A stretch of DNA of 64,000 bases, from the NCBI RefSeq assembly GCF_029227915.1, contig NC_079875.1:20951001-21015000 (forward strand), in the 5' to 3' direction. The notes beneath the pieces are model-generated. The model was not told the DNA's origin. It saw only the letters and a program-made list of their open reading frames with translations, and ran no database searches. This DNA is from Hydractinia symbiolongicarpus. Taxonomy: Eukaryota; Cnidaria; Hydrozoa; Anthoathecata; Hydractiniidae. A program made the translations under genes and the position numbers. Positions 11,187-24,085 of the stretch are shown one piece after another; position 1 is the first letter of the stretch, and every line of letters begins with the position of its first letter.

Positions 11187-13372
11187 TTTTGTTAGACTGC
11201 AAAAGGCCATATTACAGCCTTTAAACGACTGTGCACGTAGTTAAGAGTGTTCTAAGGCAACGGCGCTAATGAAGACGACTTGGGACGTTGTCGCGCATTG
11301 AGACTGGAACGACTAGTCCAATGGTAACCTGCGCAGGCAGGTGAAACCACGTGATTTACGTGTGAGGCCTTTATCAGACTGCAAAAGGCCATATTACGGT
11401 CTTTATAGCACTGTGCACGTAGTTAAGAGGGTTCTAAGGCGACGGCGCTAATGAAAACGACTTTGGACGATGTAGTGCGTTGAGACTGGAACGACTAGTC
11501 CAATGGTAACCTGCGCAGGGAGATGCAACCCCGTGATTTACGTGTGAGGCTTTCGTTAGATTGCAAAAGGCCATATTACGGTTCTTATAGGACTGCGCAC
11601 GTAGTTAATAGTGTTCTAACGCGACGGCGCTAATGAAAGCGAACTTGGACGTTGTAGCGCATTGAGAATGGAACGACTAGTCCAATGGTAGCCTGCGCAA
11701 ACAGATAGAACCACGTGATTTACGTGCGAGGCCTTTATTAGACTACAAAAGGCCATATTACAGCCTTTATAGCACTGTGTACGCACTTAAGAGTGTTCTA
11801 AGGCAACGGCGCTAAGGAAAACCACTTGGAACGTTCCAGCGCATTAAGACTGGAACGACTAGTCCAATGGTAACCTGCGCAGGCAAATGGAACCACGTGA
11901 TTTGTGGTGTGCGTCCTTTATTAGACTGCAAAATGCCATATTACAGCCTTTATAGGACTGTGCACGTAGTTAAGAGTGTTCTAAGGCAACGGCGCTAATG
12001 AAGACGACTTGGGACGTTGTCGCGCATTGAGACTGGAACGACTAGTCCAATGGTAACCTGCGCAGGCAGGTGAAACCACGTGATTTACGTGTGAGGCCTT
12101 TATCACACTGCAAAAGGCCATATTACGGTCTTTATAGCACTGTGCACGTAGTTAAGAGGGTTCTAAGGCGACGGCGCTATTGAAAACGACTTTGGACGAT
12201 GTAGCGCATTGAGACTAGAACGACTAGTCCAATGGTAACCTGCGCAGGGAGATGCAACCTCGTGATTTACGTGTGAGGCTTTTGTTAGACTGCAAAAGGC
12301 CATATTACAGCCTTTAAACGACTGTGCACGTAGTTAAGAGTGTTCTAAGGCAACGGCGCTAATGAAGACGACTTGGGACGTTGTCGCGCATTGAGACTGG
12401 AACGACTAGTCCAATGGTAACCTGCGCAGGCAGGTGAAACCACGTGATTTACGTGTGAGGCCTTTATCAGACTGCAAAAGGCCATATTACGGTCTTTATA
12501 GCACTGTGCACGTAGTTAAGAGGGTTCTAAGGCGACGGCGCTAATGAAAACGACTTTGGACGATGTAGTGCATTGAGACTGGAACGACTAGTCCAATGGT
12601 AACCTGCGCAGGGAGATGCAACCCCGTGATTTACGTGTGAGGCTTTCGTTAGATTGCAAAAGGCCATATTACGGTTCTTATAGGACTGCGCACGTAGTTA
12701 ATAGTGTTCAAACGCGACGGCGCTAATGAAAGCGAACTTGGACGTTGTAGCGCATTGAGAATGGAACGACTAGTCCAATGGTAGCCTGCGCAAACAGATA
12801 GAACCACGTGATTTACGTGCGAGGCCTTTATTAGACTACAAAAGGCCATATTACAGCCTTTATAGCACTGTGTACGCACTTAAGAGTGTTCTAAGGCAAC
12901 GGCGCTAAGGAAAACCACTTGGAACGTTCCAGCGCATTAAGACTGGAACGACTAGTCCAATGGTAACCTGCGCAGGCAAATGGAACCACGTGATTTGTGG
13001 TGTGCGTCCTTTATTAGACTGCAAAATGCCATATTACAGCCTTTATAGGACTGTGCACGTAGTTAAGAGTGTTCTAAGGCAACGGCGCTAATGAAGACGA
13101 CTTGGGACGTTGTCGCGCATTGAGACTGGAACGACTAGTCCAATGGTAACCTGCGCAGGCAGGTGAAACCACGTGATTTACGTGTGAGGCCTTTATCACA
13201 CTGCAAAAGGCCATATTACGGTCTTTATAGCACTGTGCACGTAGTTAAGAGGGTTCTAAGGCGACGGCGCTATTGAAAACGACTTTGGACGATGTAGTGC
13301 ATTGAGACTAGAACGACTAGTCCAATGGTAACCTGCGCAGGGAGATGCAACCTCGTGATTTACGTGTGAGGC
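11187..13372 (-). repeat. Tandem duplication of a 1093-bp block (6 monomers)
   Basis: 11,187-12,279 and 12,280-13,372 carry the same sequence of monomer variants. For example, GCCTGCGCAAACAG occurs at 11,691 and 12,784. The offset is 6x182+1. Only scattered single-base differences were seen, such as GTTCTAACG against GTTCAAACG near 12,710. The corresponding left-arm stretch lacks this duplication, so it is younger than the split between the arms. Confidence 0.87.
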
Positions 13373-16311
13373 TTTCGTTAGATTGCAAAAGGCCATATTA
13401 CGGTTCTTATAGGACTGCGCACGTAGTTAATAGTGTTCTAAGGCGACGGTGCTAATGAAAGCGACTTTGGACGATATAGTGCATTGAGACTGGAACGACT
13501 AGTCCAATGGTAACCTGCGTAGGCAAAAGGAACCATGAGATTTACGTGCGAGGCCTTTATTAGGCTGCAAAAGGGCATATCACAGCCTTTGTAGGACTGT
13601 GCACGAGGTAAGAGTGTTCTAAGGCAACGGCGCTAATGAAAACGACTTGGGACGTTGTAGCGCATTGAGACTGGAACGACTAGTGCAATGGTAACTTGTC
13701 CAGGCAGATGGAACAACGTGATTTACGTGTGAGGCCTTTATTAGACTGCAAAAGGCCATATTACAGCCTTTAAAGGACTGTGCACGTAGTTAAGAGTGTT
13801 CTAAGGCGACGGCGCTAATGAAAGCGAACTTGGACGTTGTAGCGCATTGAGAATGGAACGACTAGTCCAATGGTAACCTGCGCAAGCAGATAGAACCACG
13901 TGATTTACGTGCGAGGCCTTTATTAGACTGCAAAAGGCCTTATTACGGCCTTTAAAGCGCTGTGCACGTAGTTAAGAGTGTTCTAAGGCCACGGCGCTAA
14001 GGAAAACCACTTGGAACGTTGTAGTGCATTGACAATGGAAGGAATATTTCAATGGTAACCGGCGCAGGCATCTAAGACCACTTGATTTACGTGTGCAGCC
14101 TTTATTTGACTGCAAAAGGCCATATTACAGCCTTTAAAGGACTGTGCACGTAGTTAAGAGTGTTGTAAGGCAACAGCGCTAATAAAATGACTTGGGACGT
14201 TGTAGCGCATTGAGACTGGAACGACTAGTCCAATGGTAACTTGTCCAGGCAGATGGAACCCCGTGATTTACGTGTGAGGCCTTTGTTAGACTGCAAAAGG
14301 CCATATTACGGTCCTTATAGGACTGTGCACGTAGTTAATAGTGTTCTAAGGAGACGGCGCTAATAAAAGCGACTTTGGACGATATAGTGCATTGAGACTG
14401 GAACGACTAGTCCAATGGTAACTTGTCCAGGCAGGTGAAACCACGTGATTTACGTGTGAGGCCTTTATTAGACTGCAAAGGGCCATATTACAGCCTTTAT
14501 AGGACTGTGCACGTAGTTAAGAGTGTTGTAAGGCAACGGCGCTAATGAAAACGACTTGGGACGTTGTAGCGCATTGAGACTGGAACGACTAGTCCAATGG
14601 TAACCTGTGCAGGCAGGTGAAACCACGTGATTTAGGTGTGCGTCCTTTATTAGACTGCAAAAGGCCACATTACAGCCTTTATAGGACTGTGCACGTAGTT
14701 AAGAGTGTTCTAAGGCAACGGCGCTAATGAAGACGAATTGGGACGTTGTGGCGCATTGAGACTGGAACGACTAGTGCAATGGTAACCTGCGCAGGCAGGT
14801 GAAACCACGTGATTTACGTGTGAGTCCTTTATTAGACTGCAAAAGGCCATATTACAGCCTTTAAAGGACTGGGCACGTAGTTAAAAGTGTTCTAAGGCGA
14901 CGGCGCTAATGAAAGCGACTTTGGACGATATAGTGCATTGAGACTGGAACGACTAGTCCAATGGTAACTTGTCCAGGCAGATAGAACCACGTGATTTACG
15001 TGTGAGGCCTTTATTAGACTGCAAAAGGCCATATTACAGACTTTAAAGAACTGTGCACGTAGTTAAGAGTGTTCTAAGGCGACGGCGCTAATGAAAGCGA
15101 CCTTAGACGTTGTAGCGCATTGAGACTGGAACGACTAGTCCAATGGTAACCTGCGCAGGCAGGTGAAACCACGTGATTTACGTGTTAGGCTTTTGTTAGA
15201 CTGCCAAAGGCCATATTACAGCCTTTAAACGACTGTGCACGTAGTTAAGAGTGTTCTAAGGCGACTGCGCTAATGAAAGCGACCTTGGACGTTGTAACGC
15301 ATTGAGACTGGAACGACTTGTCCAATGGTAACCTGCGCAGGCAGATAGAACCACGTGATTTACGTGCGAGGCCTTTATTAGACTGCAAAAGGCCATATTA
15401 CAGCCTTTATAGGACTGTGCACGTAGTTAAGAGTGTTGTAAGGCAACAGCGCTAATGAAAACGACTTGGGACGTTGTAGCGCATTGAGACTGGAACGACT
15501 AGTCCAATGGTAACTTGTCCAGACAGATGGAACCACGTGATTTACGCGTGAGCCCTTTATTAGACTGCAAAAAGCCATATTACAACCTTTATAGGACTGT
15601 GCACGTAGTTAAGAGTGTTGTAAGGCAACGGCGCTAATGAGAAGGACTTGGGACGTTGTAGCGCATTGAGAGTGGAACGACTAGTCCAATGGTAATCGGT
15701 GCAGGCAGCTGAAACCGCGTGATTCACGTGTTAGGCCTTTATTAGACTGCAAAAGGCCATATTACAGCCTTTATGGGACTGTGCACGTAGTTAAGAGTGT
15801 TGTAAGGCGACGGCGCTAATGAAAGCGACTTTGAACGATATAGTGCATTGAGACTGGAACGACTAGTCCAATGGTAACTTGTCCAGGCAGGTGAAACCAC
15901 GTGATTTACGTGTGAGGCCTTTATTAGACTGCAAAAGGCCATATTATGGCCTTTATAGGACTGTGCACGTAGTTAAGAGTGTTGTAAGGCAACGGCGCTA
16001 ATGAGAACGACTTGGGACGTTGTAGCGCATTGAGACTGGAACGACTAGTCCAATGGTAATCGGTGCAGGCAGCTGAAACCGCGTGATTCACGTGTTAGGC
16101 CTTTATTAGACTGCAAAAGGCCATATTACAGCCTTTATGGGACTGTGCACGTAGGTAAGAGTGTTGTAAGGCAACGGCGCTAATGAAAACGACTTGGGAC
16201 GTTGTAGCGCATTGAGACTGGAACGACTAGTCCAATGGTAACTTGTCCAGGCAGGTGAAACCACGTGATTTACGTGTGAGGCCTTTATTAGACTGCAAAA
16301 GGCCATATTAC

Positions 16312-17169
16312 GCAGGCAGGTGAAACCACGTGATTTAGGTGTGCGTCCTTTATCAGACTGCAAAAGGCCATATTACAGTCTTTATAGCACTGTGCACGTA
16401 GTTAAAAGTGTTCTAAGGCGACGGCGCTAATGAAAACGACTTTGGACGATGTAGTGCATTGAGACTGGAACGACTAGTCCAATGGTAACCTGCGCAGGCA
16501 GGTGAAACCACATGATTTACGTGTGAGGCCTTTATTAGACTGCAAAAGGCCATATTACAGCCTTTAAAGGACTGTGCACGTAGTTAAGAGTGTTCTAAGG
16601 CGACTGCGCTAATGAAAGCGACCTTGGACGTTGTAACGCATTGAGACTGGAACGACTTGTCCAATGGTAACCTGCGCAGGCAGATAGAACCACGTGATTT
16701 ACGTGCGAGGCCTTTATTAGACTGCAAAAGGCCATATTACAGCCTTTATAGGACTGTGCACGTAGTTAAGAGTGTTGTAAGGCAACAGCGCTAATGAAAA
16801 CGACTTGGGACGTTGTAGCGCATTGAGACTGGAACGACTAGTCCAATGGTAACTTGTCCAGGCAGATGGAACCACGTGATTTACGCGTGAGCCCTTTATT
16901 AGACTGCAAAAAGCCATATTACAGCCTTTATAGGACTGTGCACGTAGTTAAGAGTGTTGTAAGGCAACGGCGCTAATGAGAACGACTTGGGACGTTGTAG
17001 CGCATTGAGACTGGAACGACTAGTCCAATGGTAATCGGTGCAGGCAGCTGAAACCGCGTGATTCACGTGTTAGGCCTTTATTAGACTGCAAAAGGCCATA
17101 TTACGCAGGCAGGTGAAACCACGTGATTTAGGTGTGCGTCCTTTATCAGACTGCAAAAGGCCATATTAC
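16312..17169 (-). repeat. Paired 65-bp truncated monomers, R2
   Basis: Fragments at 16,312-16,376 and 17,105-17,169. The 793-bp spacing is unchanged although monomers were lost just upstream, so the pair behaves as one block. Confidence 0.93.
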
Positions 17170-17952
17170 AGTCTTTATAGCACTGTGCACGTAGTTAAAA
17201 GTGTTCTAAGGCGACGGCGCTAATGAAAACGACTTTGTACGATGTAGTGCATTGAGACTGGAACGACTAGTGCAATGGTAACCTGCGCAGGCAGGTGAAA
17301 CCACGTGATTTACGTGTGAGTCCTTTATTAGACTGCAAAAGGCCATATTACAGCCTTTAAAGGACTGTGCACGTAGTTAAGAGTGTTCTAAGGCGACGGC
17401 GCTAATGAAAGCGACCTTAGACGTTGTAGCGCATTGAGACTGGAACGACTAGTCCAATGGTAACCTGCGCAGGGAGATGGAACCCCGTGATTTACGTGTG
17501 AGGCCTTTGTTAGACTGCAAAAGGCCATATTACGGTCCTTATAGGACTGTGCACGTAGTTAATAGTGTTCTAAGGCGACGGCGCTAATGAAAGCGACTTT
17601 GGACGATATAGTGCATTGAGACTGGAACGACTAGTCCAATGGTAACTTGTCCAGGCAGATGGAACCACGTGATTTACGTGTGAGGCCTTTATTAGACTGC
17701 AAAAGGCCATATTACAGACTTTAAAGAACTGTGCACGTAGTTAAGAGTGTTCTAAGGCGACGGCGCTAATGAAAGCGACTTTAGACGTTGTAGCGCATTG
17801 AGACTGGAACGACTAGTCCAATGGTAACTTGTCCAGGCAGATGGAACCACGTGATTTACGTGTGAGGCCTTTATTAGACTGCAAAAGGCCATATTACAGA
17901 CTTTAAAGAACTGTGCACGTAGTTAAGAGTGTTCTAAGGCGACGGCGCTAAT

Positions 17953-20502
17953 GAAAGCGACCTTAGACGTTGTAGCGCATTGAGACTGGAACGACTAGTC
18001 CAATGGTAACCTGCGCAGGCAGGTGAAACCACGTGATTTACGTGTGAGGCTTTTGTTAGACTGCAAAAGGCCATATTACAGCCTTTAAACGACTGTGCAC
18101 GTAGTTAAGAGTGTTCTAAGGCAACGGCGCTAATGAAGACGACTTGGGACGTTGTCGCGCATTGAGACTGGAACGACTAGTCCAATGGTAACCTGCGCAG
18201 GCAGGTGAAACCACGTGATTTACGTGTGAGGCCTTTATCAGACTGCAAAAGGCCATATTACGGTCTTTATAGCACTGTGCACGTAGTTAAGAGGGTTCTA
18301 AGGCGACGGCGCTAATGAAAACGACTTTGGACGATGTAGTGCATTGAGACTGGAACGACTAGTCCAATGGTAACCTGCGCAGGGAGATGCAACCCCGTGA
18401 TTTACGTGTGAGGCTTTCGTTAGATTGCAAAAGGCCATATTACGGTTCTTATAGGACTGCGCACGTAGTTAATAGTGTTCTAACGCGACGGCGCTAATGA
18501 AAGCGAACTTGGACGTTGTAGCGCATTGAGAATGGAACGACTAGTCCAATGGTAGCCTGCGCAAACAGATAGAACCACGTGATTTACGTGCGAGGCCTTT
18601 ATTAGACTACAAAAGGCCATATTACAGCCTTTATAGCACTGTGTACGCACTTAAGAGTGTTCTAAGGCAACGGCGCTAAGGAAAACCACTTGGAACGTTC
18701 CAGCGCATTAAGACTGGAACGACTAGTCCAATGGTAACCTGCGCAGGCAAATGGAACCACGTGATTTGTGGTGTGCGTCCTTTATTAGACTGCAAAATGC
18801 CATATTACAGCCTTTATAGGACTGTGCACGTAGTTAAGAGTGTTCTAAGGCAACGGCGCTAATGAAGACGACTTGGGACGTTGTCGCGCATTGAGACTGG
18901 AACGACTAGTCCAATGGTAACCTGCGCAGGCAGGTGAAACCACGTGATTTACGTGTGAGGCCTTTATCACACTGCAAAAGGCCATATTACGGTCTTTATA
19001 GCACTGTGCACGTAGTTAAGAGGGTTCTAAGGCGACGGCGCTATTGAAAACGACTTTGGACGATGTAGTGCATTGAGACTAGAACGACTAGTCCAATGGT
19101 AACCTGCGCAGGGAGATGCAACCTCGTGATTTACGTGTGAGGCTTTCGTTAGATTGCAAAAGGCCATATTACGGTTCTTATAGGACTGCGCACGTAGTTA
19201 ATAGTGTTCTAAGGCGACGGTGCTAATGAAAGCGACCTTAGACGTTGTAGCGCATTGAGACTGGAACGACTAGTCCAATGGTAACCTGCGCAGGCAGGTG
19301 AAACCACGTGATTTACGTGTGAGGCTTTTGTTAGACTGCAAAAGGCCATATTACAGCCTTTAAACGACTGTGCACGTAGTTAAGAGTGTTCTAAGGCAAC
19401 GGCGCTAATGAAGACGACTTGGGACGTTGTCGCGCATTGAGACTGGAACGACTAGTCCAATGGTAACCTGCGCAGGCAGGTGAAACCACGTGATTTACGT
19501 GTGAGGCCTTTATCAGACTGCAAAAGGCCATATTACGGTCTTTATAGCACTGTGCACGTAGTTAAGAGGGTTCTAAGGCGACGGCGCTAATGAAAACGAC
19601 TTTGGACGATGTAGTGCATTGAGACTGGAACGACTAGTCCAATGGTAACCTGCGCAGGGAGATGCAACCCCGTGATTTACGTGTGAGGCTTTCGTTAGAT
19701 TGCAAAAGGCCATATTACGGTTCTTATAGGACTGCGCACGTAGTTAATAGTGTTCTAACGCGACGGCGCTAATGAAAGCGAACTTGGACGTTGTAGCGCA
19801 TTGAGAATGGAACGACTAGTCCAATGGTAGCCTGCGCAAACAGATAGAACCACGTGATTTACGTGCGAGGCCTTTATTAGACTACAAAAGGCCATATTAC
19901 AGCCTTTATAGCACTGTGTACGCACTTAAGAGTGTTCTAAGGCAACGGCGCTAAGGAAAACCACTTGGAACGTTCCAGCGCATTAAGACTGGAACGACTA
20001 GTCCAATGGTAACCTGCGCAGGCAAATGGAACCACGTGATTTGTGGTGTGCGTCCTTTATTAGACTGCAAAATGCCATATTACAGCCTTTATAGGACTGT
20101 GCACGTAGTTAAGAGTGTTCTAAGGCAACGGCGCTAATGAAGACGACTTGGTACGTTGTCGCGCATTGAGACTGGAACGACTAGTCCAATGGTAACCTGC
20201 GCAGGCAGGTGAAACCACGTGATTTACGTGTGAGGCCTTTATCACACTGCAAAAGGCCATATTACGGTCTTTATAGCACTGTGCACGTAGTTAAGAGGGT
20301 TCTAAGGCGACGGCGCTATTGAAAACGACTTTGGACGATGTAGTGCATTGAGACTAGAACGACTAGTCCAATGGTAACCTGCGCAGGGAGATGCAACCTC
20401 GTGATTTACGTGTGAGGCTTTCGTTAGATTGCAAAAGGCCATATTACGGTTCTTATAGGACTGCGCACGTAGTTAATAGTGTTCTAAGGCGACGGTGCTA
20501 AT
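17953..20502 (-). repeat. Tandem duplication of a 1275-bp block (7 monomers)
   Basis: 17,953-19,227 and 19,228-20,502 match in order of variants at an offset of 7x182+1. The hybrid monomer at about 19,228 joins a CGACGGTGCTAATG half to an AAGCGACCTTAGACG half and marks the junction. The block includes the odd monomer with CACGTGATTTGTGG. Confidence 0.87.
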
Positions 20503-20992
20503 GAAAGCGACTTTGGACGATATAGTGCATTGAGACTGGAACGACTAGTCCAATGGTAACCTGCGTAGGCAAAAGGAACCATGAGATTTACGTGCGAGGC
20601 CTTTATTAGGCTGCAAAAGGGCATATCACAGCCTTTGTAGGACTGTGCACGAGGTAAGAGTGTTCTAAGGCAACGGCGCTAATGAAAACGACTTGGGACG
20701 TTGTAGCGCATTGAGACTGGAACGACTAGTGCAATGGTAACTTGTCCAGGCAGATGGAACAACGTGATTTACGTGTGAGGCCTTTATTAGACTGCAAAAG
20801 GCCATATTACAGCCTTTAAAGGACTGTGCACGTAGTTAAGAGTGTTCTAAGGCGACGGCGCTAATGAAAGCGAACTTGGACGTTGTAGCGCATTGAGAAT
20901 GGAACGACTAGTCCAATGGTAACCTGCGCAAGCAGATAGAACCACGTGATTTACGTGCGAGGCCTTTATTAGACTGCAAAAGGCCTTATTAC

Positions 20993-23900
20993 GGCCTTTA
21001 AAGCGCTGTGCACGTAGTTAAGAGTGTTCTAAGGCCACGGCGCTAAGGAAAACCACTTGGAACGTTGTAGTGCATTGACAATGGAAGGAATATTTCAATG
21101 GTAACCGGCGCAGGCATCTAAGACCACTTGATTTACGTGTGCAGCCTTTATTTGACTGCAAAAGGCCATATTACAGCCTTTAAAGGACTGTGCACGTAGT
21201 TAAGAGTGTTGTAAGGCAACAGCGCTAATAAAATGACTTGGGACGTTGTAGCGCATTGAGACTGGAACGACTAGTCCAATGGTAACTTGTCCAGGCAGAT
21301 GGAACCCCGTGATTTACGTGTGAGGCCTTTGTTAGACTGCAAAAGGCCATATTACGGTCCTTATAGGACTGTGCACGTAGTTAATAGTGTTCTAAGGAGA
21401 CGGCGCTAATAAAAGCGACTTTGGACGATATAGTGCATTGAGACTGGAACGACTAGTCCAATGGTAACTTGTCCAGGCAGGTGAAACCACGTGATTTACG
21501 TGTGAGGCCTTTATTAGACTGCAAAGGGCCATATTACAGCCTTTATAGGACTATGCACATAGTTAAGAGTGTTGTAAGGCAACGGCGCTAATGAAAACGA
21601 CTTGGGACGTTGTAGCGCATTGAGACTGGAACGACTAGTCCAATGGTAACCTGTGCAGGCAGGTGAAACCACGTGATTTAGGTGTGCGTCCTTTATTAGA
21701 CTGCAAAAGGCCACATTACAGCCTTTATAGGACTGTGCACGTAGTTAAGAGTGTTCTAAGGCAACGGCGCTAATGAAGACGAATTGGGACGTTGTGGCGC
21801 ATTGAGACTGGAACGACTAGTGCAATGGTAACCTGCGCAGGCAGGTGAAACCACGTGATTTACGTGTGAGTCCTTTATTAGACTGCAAAAGGCCATATTA
21901 CAGCCTTTAAAGGACTGGGCACGTAGTTAAAAGTGTTCTAAGGCGACGGCGCTAATGAAAGCGACTTTGGACGATATAGTGCATTGAGACTGGAACGACT
22001 AGTCCAATGGTAACTTGTCCAGGCAGATAGAACCACGTGATTTACGTGTGAGGCCTTTATTAGACTGCAAAAGGCCATATTACAGACTTTAAAGAACTGT
22101 GCACGTAGTTAAGAGTGTTCTAAGGCGACGGCGCTAATGAAAGCGACCTTAGACGTTGTAGCGCATTGAGACTGGAACGACTAGTCCAATGGTAACCTGC
22201 GCAGGCAGGTGAAACCACGTGATTTACGTGTTAGGCTTTTGTTAGACTGCCAAAGGCCATATTACAGCCTTTAAACGACTGTGCACGTAGTTAAGAGTGT
22301 TCTAAGGCGAATGCGCTAATGAAAGCGACCTTTGACGTTGTAACGCATTGAGACTGGAACGACTTGTCCAATGGTAACCTGCGCAGGCAGATAGAACCAC
22401 GTGATTTACGTGCGAGGCCTTTATTAGACTGCAAAAGGCCATATTACAGCCTTTATAGGACTGTGCACGTAGTTAAGAGTGTTGTAAGGCAACAGCGCTA
22501 ATGAAAACGACTTGGGACGTTGTAGCGCATTGAGACTGGAACGACTAGTCCAATGGTAACTTGTCCAGACAGATGGAACCACGTGATTTACGCGTGAGCC
22601 CTTTATTAGACTGCAAAAGGCCATATTACGGTCTTTATAGCACTGTGCACGTAGTTAAGAGGGTTCTAAGGCGACGGCGCTAATGAAAACGACTTTGGAC
22701 GATGTAGTGCATTGAGACTGGAACGACTAGTCCAATGGTAACCTGCGCAGGGAGATGCAACCCCGTGATTTACGTGTGAGGCTTTCGTTAGATTGCAAAA
22801 GGCCATATTACGGTTCTTATAGGACTGCGCACGTAGTTAATAGTGTTCTAACGCGACGGCGCTAATGAAAGCGAACTTGGACGTTGTAGCGCATTGAGAA
22901 TGGAACGACTAGTCCAATGGTAGCCTGCGCAAACAGATAGAACCACGTGATTTACGTGCGAGGCCTTTATTAGACTACAAAAGGCCATATTACAGCCTTT
23001 ATAGCACTGTGTACGCACTTAAGAGTGTTCTAAGGCAACGGCGCTAAGGAAAACCACTTGGAACGTTCCAGCGCATTAAGACTGGAACGACTAGTCCAAT
23101 GGTAACCTGCGCAGGCAAATGGAACCACGTGATTTGTGGTGTGCGTCCTTTATTAGACTGCAAAATGCCATATTACAGCCTTTATAGGACTGTGCACGTA
23201 GTTAAGAGTGTTCTAAGGCAACGGCGCTAATGAAGACGACTTGGTACGTTGTCGCGCATTGAGACTGGAACGACTAGTCCAATGGTAACCTGCGCAGGCA
23301 GGTGAAACCACGTGATTTACGTGTGAGGCCTTTATCACACTGCAAAAGGCCATATTACGGTCTTTATAGCACTGTGCACGTAGTTAAGAGGGTTCTAAGG
23401 CGACGGCGCTATTGAAAACGACTTTGGACGATGTAGTGCATTGAGACTAGAACGACTAGTCCAATGGTAACCTGCGCAGGGAGATGCAACCTCGTGATTT
23501 ACGTGTGAGGCTTTCGTTAGATTGCAAAAGGCCATATTACGGTTCTTATAGGAATGCGCACGTAGTTAATAGTGTTCTAAGGCGACGGTGCTAATGAAAG
23601 CGACTTTGGACGATATAGTGCATTGAGACTGGAACGACTAGTCCAATGGTAACCTGCGTAGGCAAAAGGAACCATGAGATTTACGTGCGAGGCCTTTATT
23701 AGGCTGCAAAAGGGCATATCACAGCCTTTGTAGGACTGTGCACGAGGTAAGAGTGTTCTAAGGCAACGGCGCTAATGAAAACGACTTGGGACGTTGTAGC
23801 GCATTGAGACTGGAACGACTAGTGCAATGGTAACTTGTCCAGGCAGATGGAACAACGTGATTTACGTGTGAGGCCTTTATTAGACTGCAAAAGGCCATAT

Positions 23901-24085
23901 TACAGCCTTTAAAGGACTGTGCACGTAGTTAAGAGTGTTCTAAGGCGACGGCGCTAATGAAAGCGAACTTGGACGTTGTAGCGCATTGAGAATGGAACGA
24001 CTAGTCCAATGGTAACCTGCGCAAGCAGATAGAACCACGTGATTTACGTGCGAGGCCTTTATTAGACTGCAAAAGGCCTTATTAC
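20993..24085 (-). repeat. Satellite array, domain A, deleted HOR copy R3 (3093 bp)
   Basis: This unit measures 17 monomers between type-4 landmarks and has no 65-bp fragments. At about 22,620 the sequence jumps from a monomer of the R2 15,550 type to one of the 18,260 type, removing the whole fragment-bearing half of the HOR. The flanking register stays in phase, which points to unequal exchange between monomers and not to a random deletion. Confidence 0.9.

Larger units (their letters stand above)
9376..13946 (-). repeat. Satellite array, domain A, partial HOR copy R1 (minus orientation)
   Basis: This is the first minus-orientation block. It starts within a monomer at the junction, contains the 65-bp fragments at 9448 and 10,241, and runs to the next type-4 monomer. 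Bases 9376-10,305 mirror 1970-2899 exactly in spacing (coordinates sum to 12,275). A six-monomer tandem duplication lies at 11,187-13,372. No gene or insertion interrupts the repeats. Confidence 0.94.
13947..20992 (-). repeat. Satellite array, domain A, full HOR copy R2 (7046 bp)
   Basis: This is the longest complete HOR unit, measured from type-4 monomer to type-4 monomer: 38 full monomers plus two 65-bp fragments (16,312 and 17,105). Bases from 13,947 to about 16,100 mirror about 3400-5556 of the left arm (coordinates sum to 19,503). Two monomers present in the left arm (at 3197 and 3379) are missing near 16,100, after which the sum becomes 19,139. A seven-monomer duplication occupies 17,953-20,502. 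Confidence 0.92.
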
